DNA from: an uncultured Roseburia sp.
Lineage (GTDB): Bacteria > Bacillota > Clostridia > Lachnospirales > Lachnospiraceae
Assembly (NCBI GenBank): GCA_946055175.1
Contig: CAMGET010000117.1
Coordinates: forward strand, 1-5,539
DNA: 5,539 nucleotides
Reading direction: 5' to 3'
Below the pieces are notes generated by a model. The model did not search any database and was not told the origin of the DNA. It saw only the letters and a program-made list of their open reading frames with translations. Numbering within the stretch: position 1 is the first letter of the stretch; each line of letters starts with the position of its first letter. This document shows positions 1-4,539 of this stretch, in pieces. The position numbers were made by a program, and so were the translations under genes.

Positions 1-5
1 AACAA

Positions 6-33
6 TTGAAATATCGGTAAAAGGATGTATAAT
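6..33 (+). promoter_or_regulatory. Sigma-A type promoter of the transporter operon
   Basis: A TTGAAA -35 box (6-11) and a perfect TATAAT -10 box (28-33) are separated by 16 bp. Transcription would begin near 40-41, giving a leader of about 95 nt before the binding-protein gene. The match to the housekeeping sigma consensus is close enough to predict a strong promoter. It is overlapped and followed by operator-like repeats, so it is probably tightly controlled. The start point is inferred, not seen. Confidence 0.75.
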
Positions 34-43
34 AAAATTACCG
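15..43. repeat. CGGTAA/TTACCG inverted half-sites around the -10 box
   Basis: CGGTAA at 15-20 and its exact reverse complement TTACCG at 38-43 are separated by 17 bp, and the centre of symmetry lies on the -10 box (28-33). The same GGTAA/TTACC core recurs at 54-58, 91-95 and 101-105. This is a plausible protein-binding arrangement that would cover the promoter, but the wide spacing is not that of one standard LacI-family operator, so the role is inferred. Confidence 0.4.
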
Positions 44-85
44 GCTGAAAACGTTACCGAGAACAATTCCGGAAATGTTTTCAGC
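44..85 (+). repeat. Long leader hairpin I containing the operator
   Basis: Bases 44-52 (GCTGAAAAC) and 77-85 (GTTTTCAGC) are perfect reverse complements. Pairing continues inward through G53-T76 (wobble), T54-A75 and T55-A74, then an A-A mismatch (56/73), then CCG 57-59 with CGG 70-72, leaving a 10-base loop at 60-69. The total is 15 pairs with one mismatch. It starts a few bases after the predicted transcription start. There is no T-run after it, so it is not an ordinary terminator. As DNA, it may instead be two operator copies in opposite orientation: the bottom strand of 71-83 reads TGAAAACATTTCC. Confidence 0.55.
46..58 (+). promoter_or_regulatory. LacI-family operator / cre-like site
   Basis: TGAAAACGTTACC fits the core of the CcpA cre consensus (TGNAANCGNWNNC) at every fixed position. 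It has the central CG flanked by A and T tracts (AACGTT at 50-55) seen in operators of the whole LacI family. It lies about 6-18 bases past the predicted transcription start, where a bound repressor would block elongation or promoter clearance. It could be read by CcpA (carbon catabolite control), by the LacI-type protein encoded at 3452-4462, or by both; sequence alone does not separate these. Confidence 0.6.
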
Positions 86-111
86 ATGTGTTACCCTCTA
101 GGTAACAACAT
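86..111 (+). repeat. Leader hairpin II / GTTACC palindrome
   Basis: TGTTACC (89-95) and GGTAACA (101-107) form a 7-bp perfect inverted repeat around the 5-base centre CTCTA. With A108 bulged, pairing extends by G88-C109, T87-A110 and A86-T111. It sits nine bases upstream of the AGGAGG ribosome site at 120-125. As RNA it would be a compact hairpin near the ribosome site; as DNA it could be a second operator built from the same GGTAA half-site found around the promoter. GTTACC at 53-58 could pair with GGTAAC at 101-106 instead, which would exclude this hairpin and disrupt hairpin I. Confidence 0.55.
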
Positions 112-135
112 ACATCATTAGGAGGATGGAAAAAG

Positions 136-1476
136 ATGAAAAGAAAAGTTTTATCACTTATGCTTGCAGCAGCTATGACAGCAACATTATTTGCTGGTTG
201 TGGTTCAAAAGACGCAGGTAACAATGGAACAGCAGGAACAGAAGCAACAGGAACAGAAGTAGCAGGTGGCGAAGAAAAAGGTTCAGTTTATTACTTAAAC
301 TTCAAACCTGAACAGGATGAAGCATGGCAGAACCTTGCAAAAGCTTACACAGAAGAAACAGGAGTAGAAGTAACAGTTGTTACAGCAGCTTCAGGATCTT
401 ACGAGACAACTCTTATGGGTGAGATGGGTAAATCCGGTGCACCTACATTATTCCAAGTAAACGGACCTGTAGGTCTTGCAAACTGGAAAGATTACTGCTA
501 TGACCTTTCCGGCTCAGATATTTATTCACAGTTAACAAGTGATTCCTTCGCATTAAAAGAAGGTAACACAGTATACGGTATCGCATACGTTATCGAATCT
601 TATGGTCTTATCACAAACAAGACTTTACTTGAAAAAGCAGGCTATACTGTAGATGATATCAAATCTTTCGCAGATTTAAAGAAGGTTGCAGAAGACATCA
701 CAGCTCGTTCAGCTGAACTTGGTTTCTCAGCATTCTCATCAGCAGGTATGGACAGCTCTTCTGACTGGAGATTTAAGACACACTTAGCTAACTTACCAAT
801 CTACTTCGAATATCAGGCAGATGGTATTGGAACAACAGATGCAATCAAAGGTACATACCTTGACAACTATCGTCAGATTTGGGACCTCTATATCAACAAC
901 AGCACATGTGCTGGTGCAGATTTAGCAGCTAAGACAGGTGATGACTCTCGTAATGAGTTCCTTGCAGGTGAAGCAGTATTCTTCCAGAATGGTTCTTGGG
1001 AATATGGTAACCTTGTAGGTGATGGAAAATTCACAGACGATGATTTAACAATGATTCCAATTTATATTGGTGCAGGTGACGAAGCTAATCAGGGCTTATG
1101 TACAGGTACAGAAAACTTCTGGTGTGTAAACAAAGAAGCTGATGAAGCTGATATCAAAGCAACATTAGATTTCATTAACTGGTGTGTAACATCAGATAAA
1201 GGTACTAACGCTATGGCAAATGACATGGGATTTGTAATTCCTTTTAAATCAGCTGTTGAATCTCCAAACTTATTCGTAAAGGTTGATAATGCTTTAACAG
1301 CAGAAGGAAAGACACCGGTATCTTGGAACTTCCCTACAATGCCTTCAGAAGAGTGGAAAAACGGCGTAGGTACAGCATTAACAGCTTACGCAGCTGATCC
1401 AACAGATGATAACTGGGCAGTAGTAGTAAGCGCATTCGTTGATGGCTGGGCAGCTGAAGCAGCTCTTGCAAAATAA
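136..1476 (+). CDS. ABC transporter sugar-binding lipoprotein (family 1 solute-binding protein)
   Basis: This 446-residue protein captures an oligosaccharide at the outer face of the membrane and delivers it to the permeases encoded next. Residues 1-22 are a lipoprotein signal: a Lys/Arg n-region, a hydrophobic stretch, then LFAG-C with Cys22 as the lipid-modified residue. Residues 23-50 are a Gly/Thr/Ala/Glu-rich flexible tether. The rest has the layout of the extracellular solute-binding family 1 (MalE-like): an opening strand (VYYLNF, 51-56), a YGIAYV segment (147-152) followed by a GLITNK turn (157-162), and FLAGEAVFFQNGSWEYGNL (275-293), the usual ligand-cleft region. Length is normal for the family. 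The ATG is supported by AGGAGG at 120-125 and the signal peptide. Ligand is inferred as maltose or maltodextrin from malQ downstream; other oligosaccharides are possible. Codon choice (TTC, AAC) differs from the permeases and suggests high expression. Confidence 0.9.
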   Translation: MKRKVLSLMLAAAMTATLFAGCGSKDAGNNGTAGTEATGTEVAGGEEKGSVYYLNFKPEQDEAWQNLAKAYTEETGVEVTVVTAASGSYETTLMGEMGKSGAPTLFQVNGPVGLANWKDYCYDLSGSDIYSQLTSDSFALKEGNTVYGIAYVIESYGLITNKTLLEKAGYTVDDIKSFADLKKVAEDITARSAELGFSAFSSAGMDSSSDWRFKTHLANLPIYFEYQADGIGTTDAIKGTYLDNYRQIWDLYINNSTCAGADLAAKTGDDSRNEFLAGEAVFFQNGSWEYGNLVGDGKFTDDDLTMIPIYIGAGDEANQGLCTGTENFWCVNKEADEADIKATLDFINWCVTSDKGTNAMANDMGFVIPFKSAVESPNLFVKVDNALTAEGKTPVSWNFPTMPSEEWKNGVGTALTAYAADPTDDNWAVVVSAFVDGWAAEAALAK

Positions 1477-1506
1477 TATAAGCGAAAGTTTACAAAAAAG
1501 CTAACT

Positions 1507-1540
1507 TAGGACAGGCAGATATTCCTGCCTGTCCTATTTT
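1507..1540 (+). terminator. Intrinsic terminator or attenuator after the binding-protein gene
   Basis: A perfect 12-bp stem pairs 1507-1518 (TAGGACAGGCAG) with 1525-1536 (CTGCCTGTCCTA) around the 6-base loop ATATTC, followed by TTTT at 1537-1540. The stem is GC-rich and begins 30 bases after the stop codon. The T-run is short, so termination is probably partial. In binding-protein operons such hairpins let the lipoprotein be made in excess over the permeases, either by partial termination or by protecting the upstream transcript from 3' decay. Confidence 0.75.
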
Positions 1541-1544
1541 AACT

Positions 1545-1590
1545 CATAGGAAAGCAATTGTTATCATCATGAATAGCAGATTTTCCTATG
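1545..1590 (+). repeat. Second inverted repeat in the spacer before the permease genes
   Basis: CATAGGAAA (1545-1553) and TTTCCTATG (1582-1590) are perfect reverse complements separated by 28 bases. A smaller stem, GTTAT 1560-1564 with ATAGC 1573-1577 (one G-T pair), can form inside. No T-run follows, so this is not an obvious terminator; an RNA processing or stability element, or a protein-binding site, is possible. No convincing promoter is visible between here and the next gene, although TATATA (1601-1606) is a weak -10 candidate. Confidence 0.45.
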
Positions 1591-1634
1591 CGTTAAAACG
1601 TATATAGAAAACCATGATTAAGTAGGAGGAAATT

Positions 1635-2486
1635 ATGGAAAAGGCATTAAAAAGATATGGATTTGTTTTTACCATTCCAACATTTGCAGCATTTTTCATT
1701 GGATTCATCATGCCTTTTATTCAAGGCCTGTATCTTTCATTTTGTCAGTTTACTACCGTAGACAATGCAAAATGGAATGGCTTGGAAAACTACATAAAAG
1801 TATTTCAGGATGAATCGTTTTTATCAGCTTTTGGATTTACGGTTTCTTTTGCAGTTGTATCCGTAGTATCCATCAACGTGCTGGCATTTGGACTGGCACT
1901 TTTGTTAACCAGAGAAATAAAAGGAACTAATTTTTTCCGTACAATATTTTTCATGCCGAACTTAATCGGTGGTATTGTATTGGGTTATATCTGGCAGATT
2001 TTGATTAACTGTGTATTGTCATTAGTTGAGCAGCCGTTGTTAAAGTTAAACTCTGCAGCAGGTTACTGGGGATTAATTATCCTTATGTGTTGGCAACAGG
2101 TCGGATATATGATGATTATCTATATTGCAGGTTTGCAGAATATTCCGGAAGATGTATTGGAAGCTGCAAGAGTGGATGGAGCAAATTCTATCCAGACATT
2201 GATAAAGGTGAAGCTTCCGATGGTGATGTCTTCCATTACAGTCTGTGTATTCCTGACATTAACAAATTCATTTAAGTTATTCGACCAGAACCTGGCATTG
2301 ACGGCAGGTGAACCGGCTCATTCAACTGAAATGCTGGCATTGAATATTTATCAGACCTTCTATGCACGTGCAGGAGCACAGTGGAAAGGACTGGGTCAGG
2401 CAAAAGCAGTCGTTTTCTGTATTGTAGTAATTGCCATTTCGATGTTACAGTTGAATGCAACCCGTAAGAAGGAGGTACAGAGTTAA
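1635..2486 (+). CDS. ABC sugar transporter permease, MalF-like
   Basis: This 283-residue inner-membrane permease is one half of the translocation channel for the sugar captured by the upstream lipoprotein. Six hydrophobic segments are visible at roughly 10-32, 64-92, 101-125, 143-167, 199-216 and 257-274. The EAA loop that docks onto the ATPase is intact: E176-A-A-R-V-D-G182, then L194-P195. It is the short six-helix form common in Gram-positive sugar transporters, lacking the extra N-terminal helices and large periplasmic loop of E. coli MalF. The start is fixed by AGGAGG at 1624-1629, five bases before the ATG. It is separated from the binding-protein gene by a 158-bp hairpin-bearing spacer and is followed one base after its stop by the second permease, so the two are surely co-translated. 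Substrate specificity cannot be read from this subunit alone. Confidence 0.92.
   Translation: MEKALKRYGFVFTIPTFAAFFIGFIMPFIQGLYLSFCQFTTVDNAKWNGLENYIKVFQDESFLSAFGFTVSFAVVSVVSINVLAFGLALLLTREIKGTNFFRTIFFMPNLIGGIVLGYIWQILINCVLSLVEQPLLKLNSAAGYWGLIILMCWQQVGYMMIIYIAGLQNIPEDVLEAARVDGANSIQTLIKVKLPMVMSSITVCVFLTLTNSFKLFDQNLALTAGEPAHSTEMLALNIYQTFYARAGAQWKGLGQAKAVVFCIVVIAISMLQLNATRKKEVQS
2469..2476 (+). promoter_or_regulatory. Ribosome binding site that sets the second permease start
   Basis: AAGGAGGT is a full match to the anti-Shine-Dalgarno sequence. It lies inside the last codons of the first permease gene, 11 bases before the ATG at 2488. It rules in that ATG over the in-frame ATG at 2455, which lies upstream of this site and has no comparable ribosome site of its own. 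Confidence 0.8.
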
Positions 2487-2487
2487 T

Positions 2488-3330
2488 ATGAAAAAGCGTA
2501 CAAGTATAGCTGATAAAATATGGTTTGTAATACTTGCCATTTGTTCTGTTGCCTGGGTTTATCCGATATTTATGATTCTGATAAATTCTTTTAAAGTGGA
2601 TACTGCAATCAGCACCGACTCTGTTTTTACACTTCCGACGGCAGAGATTTTTGCAGGATTGGCAAACTATTTAAATGCAATTGATTCAAAGGGATTCTTA
2701 CAAAGCTTGATTTACAGCTTGTTTATTACCGTGTCATCTGTTGTAGCCATTCTTTTCTTCTGCTCTATGTGCGCATGGTACATTGTGAGAGTGAATACAT
2801 GGTTTACAAAGCTGTTGTATTTCCTGTTTGCATTTTCCATGGTAGTACCTTTCCAGATGGTAATGTTTACCTTGTCACAGACCGCAGATAAGTTAAAATT
2901 AAATACACCGTGGAATATATGGGTTATTTATCTTGGATTTGGAGCCGGATTGGCAGTATTTATGTTCACCGGATTTGTAAAATCTGTTCCGGTAGAAATT
3001 GAAGAGGCTGCATTGATTGATGGATGTAATCCGTTGCAGACTTATTTCCAGATTGTATTTCCGATGTTAAAACCAACGATGGTTTCAGTTGGTATTCTGG
3101 AGGCAATGTGGGTTTGGAATGATTATTTATTACCAACATTAGTACTTGATATTAAGAAGTATAAAACAATTCCGATGTTGATTCAGTACTTCCGTGGAAG
3201 TTATGGACGTGTAGAAATGGGACCTATGATGGCATGTATTATGCTTACGGTTATTCCGATTATTATTGTCTATATTTTAGGTCAAAAGCATATTATCAAA
3301 GGTGTAGCAGCTGGCGCAGTAAAAGGATGA
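2488..3330 (+). CDS. ABC sugar transporter permease, MalG-like
   Basis: This 280-residue protein is the second half of the sugar channel and pairs with the MalF-like subunit. Hydrophobic segments lie at about 11-33, 72-100, 107-130, 144-165, 196-215 and 247-265. The ATPase-contacting EAA loop reads E173-A-A-L-I-D-G179 and ends at F191-P192. The WNDYLLP segment (210-216) and the C-terminal tail ending KGVAAGAVKG are hallmarks of the MalG branch of carbohydrate permeases. I chose the ATG at 2488 because AAGGAGGT precedes it and the protein then begins with a usual MKKR cytoplasmic tail; the in-frame ATG at 2455 would overlap the first permease by 32 bases and add 11 unneeded residues. The gene follows its partner with one base between stop and start. 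No ATPase gene follows, so a shared MsmK/UgpC-like ATPase elsewhere probably energises import. Confidence 0.93.
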   Translation: MKKRTSIADKIWFVILAICSVAWVYPIFMILINSFKVDTAISTDSVFTLPTAEIFAGLANYLNAIDSKGFLQSLIYSLFITVSSVVAILFFCSMCAWYIVRVNTWFTKLLYFLFAFSMVVPFQMVMFTLSQTADKLKLNTPWNIWVIYLGFGAGLAVFMFTGFVKSVPVEIEEAALIDGCNPLQTYFQIVFPMLKPTMVSVGILEAMWVWNDYLLPTLVLDIKKYKTIPMLIQYFRGSYGRVEMGPMMACIMLTVIPIIIVYILGQKHIIKGVAAGAVKG

Positions 3331-3403
3331 TAAATAAAATAGGCATATTTCAAAAAAAGAGTGGATTTATACTTGTAGGAAGGAACATTTTTCTGTTATT
3401 ATA

Positions 3404-3412
3404 TGGTATAAT
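3404..3412 (+). promoter_or_regulatory. Extended -10 promoter of the LacI-type regulator gene
   Basis: TGGTATAAT contains a perfect TATAAT (3407-3412) with the TG of an extended -10 at 3404-3405. No good -35 box lies 16-18 bp upstream, which extended -10 promoters tolerate. Transcription would begin near 3418-3420. This lets the regulator be made independently of the transporter genes and argues against the TTG at 3422 as the translation start, since it would lie almost at the 5' end of the message. No clear terminator separates the permease gene from this promoter, so readthrough is also possible. Confidence 0.6.
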
Positions 3413-3428
3413 TGTTAATAATTGACAA
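3412..3428. promoter_or_regulatory. Palindrome at the regulator's predicted start point
   Basis: TTGTTAAT (3412-3419), a central A, and ATTGACAA (3421-3428) form a 17-bp inverted repeat with 7 of 8 positions paired. It overlaps the end of the -10 box and the predicted transcription start, a classical place for an autoregulatory operator. It lacks the central CG of LacI-family operators, so binding by the encoded regulator is uncertain, and AT-rich palindromes of this size can arise by chance. Confidence 0.35.
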
Positions 3429-3441
3429 ATGACAGAAGAAT

Positions 3442-3447
3442 AGGAAG
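3442..3447 (+). promoter_or_regulatory. Ribosome binding site that sets the regulator start
   Basis: AGGAAG lies four bases before the ATG at 3452. It is a weaker site than those of the transporter genes, as expected for a low-abundance regulator. It favours the ATG at 3452 over the in-frame TTG at 3422, which has no such site and would be nearly leaderless. Confidence 0.6.
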
Positions 3448-3451
3448 AAAT

Positions 3452-4462
3452 ATGGTTACAATTAAGGATATCGCAAGGGAGTCTGGCTATTCCATTAGTA
3501 CCGTATCACGTGTATTAAATCATCGTAGTGATGTAAGTCCGGATGCAAAGAAAAAAATAGAAGAAACAGTTAGAAAGTTCAACTTTGTTCCTAATAATAA
3601 TGCAAAGCACTTAAAACAGAACAATTCAAAAGCAATTGGAGTTTTAGTAAAAGGTACTTCTAATATGCTGTTTGCCAGTATTGTAGAAGAAATCCAGCGT
3701 ATGATTGAAAAGACGGAGTATACATTGGTAGTTTCTTACATAGATGAGGATGCAGACGAAGTAGAGCAGGCAGTGTTACTCTGCCGTGAAAGAAAGCCGT
3801 TAGGACTTTTGTTCCTTGGCGGTAATCCGGAACACTTTGAACAGGGGTTTGAGGAAGTGGATGTGCCATGTGTTCTGGTTACAAACCGTGCAAATACGAC
3901 AAAATTTGAAAATCTTTCCAGTGTAGCAACGGATGATATCGCAGGTGCACGTTGTGCTGTGGATGCGTTATTTGAAGCTGGCCATAAAAAAATTGGTATT
4001 TTAGGCGGTAACTTGGAAAAATCGCATACCAGCCGACAGCGTTTTAATGGTTGTAAAAAAAGCTTTGAGGCACATTCACAGGAGATGAATGTAGATTTGT
4101 GCTATGAAAAGTCACGATTTTCATTTGACAGCGCGTATCGGGCCATGGGGCGTCTGGTAGAAAAATATCCGGATGTGACAGCAGTGTTTGCAATGTCGGA
4201 TGTGACAGCAATTGGAGCAATTCGTGCCTTGCGTGATCGGGGATATCGTGTACCGGAGGATATTTCGGTAATCGGGTTTGACGGCATTGCGTTGGCAGAT
4301 TACTATAATCCAAAGCTTACGACGATTAAGCAACAGTATCAGATCTTAGCAACCAGAAGCGTAGAAATACTTTTTGGTCAGATAGAATTAAAAATGGATC
4401 CTGTTCATGAACTGGTTCCATTTGAACTCGTAAACGGTGAAAGTATACGAGAGATAAAATAA
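3452..4462 (+). CDS. LacI/GalR-family transcriptional regulator
   Basis: This 336-residue DNA-binding regulator probably controls the surrounding sugar operon in response to an imported sugar. Residues 2-22 (VTIKDIARESGYSISTVSRVLN) are the LacI helix-turn-helix, and the hinge helix with its conserved Leu (NNNAKHLKQ, about 48-56) follows. From residue 61 a periplasmic-binding-protein-like sensor domain begins (AIGVLV). Landmarks include SHTSRQRFNG (191-200), FAMSDVTAIGAIRAL (246-260) and ISVIGFDG (271-278) ending in the LTTIKQ stretch, segments that line the effector pocket in this family. Length is typical. The ATG is chosen because LacI proteins start a few residues before the helix-turn-helix and AGGAAG precedes it. 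It has its own promoter and lies between permease and malQ genes, which suggests a MalR-like role; effector and repressor-versus-activator behaviour are inferred. It could alternatively respond to another oligosaccharide. Confidence 0.92.
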   Translation: MVTIKDIARESGYSISTVSRVLNHRSDVSPDAKKKIEETVRKFNFVPNNNAKHLKQNNSKAIGVLVKGTSNMLFASIVEEIQRMIEKTEYTLVVSYIDEDADEVEQAVLLCRERKPLGLLFLGGNPEHFEQGFEEVDVPCVLVTNRANTTKFENLSSVATDDIAGARCAVDALFEAGHKKIGILGGNLEKSHTSRQRFNGCKKSFEAHSQEMNVDLCYEKSRFSFDSAYRAMGRLVEKYPDVTAVFAMSDVTAIGAIRALRDRGYRVPEDISVIGFDGIALADYYNPKLTTIKQQYQILATRSVEILFGQIELKMDPVHELVPFELVNGESIREIK

Positions 4463-4493
4463 TAGAAAGTACGTCCTGCGAACTTTCTGTTAT
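4459..4493 (+). repeat. Hairpin overlapping the regulator stop codon
   Basis: Bases 4459-4470 pair with 4482-4493 in a 12-pair stem (one T-G wobble at 4463/4489), with AGAAAGT/ACTTTCT as the perfect core. An A-A mismatch and two further CG pairs (4472-4473 with 4479-4480) leave the loop TCCTG. The stem is AT-rich and is not followed by a T-run, so it is at best a weak terminator; it may be a transcript-stability element. It separates the regulator from malQ but need not stop transcription between them. Confidence 0.4.
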
Positions 4494-4524
4494 CATGAAT
4501 AAGAATGCCGGATAAGGCGGTTGT

Positions 4525-4529
4525 GGAGG
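4525..4529 (+). promoter_or_regulatory. Ribosome binding site for malQ
   Basis: GGAGG lies ten bases before the ATG at 4540. A second GGAGG at 4549-4553, seven bases before an in-frame ATG at 4561, lies inside the coding sequence. The upstream site is preferred because the residues between the two starts (RCGGIL) match the conserved GH77 N-terminus, and an in-frame TAA at 4531-4533 rules out any earlier start. Confidence 0.75.
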
Positions 4530-4539
4530 ATAAGAAGTT

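Noticed and set aside
1591..1600. CGTTAAAACG, a short inverted repeat that could be a LacI-type operator before the permease genes.
   Set aside because: The arms are only four bases, the centre is AA rather than CG, and no clear promoter is near; too weak to call.
2455..2487. In-frame ATG upstream of the second permease gene, extending it by 11 residues.
   Set aside because: It lies inside the first permease gene, has no ribosome site, and the AAGGAGGT at 2469-2476 points to the ATG at 2488.
3234..3425. Open frame of 63 codons across the end of the second permease gene.
   Set aside because: It is mostly a frame-shifted reading of the well-supported permease gene, with no ribosome site and a composition that looks like a shifted membrane protein.
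4506..4520. TGCCGGATAAGGCGG resembles part of the enterobacterial REP/BIME repeat.
   Set aside because: There is only one short copy with no paired arm, and the host looks like a Firmicute, where REP elements are not expected; a chance match.
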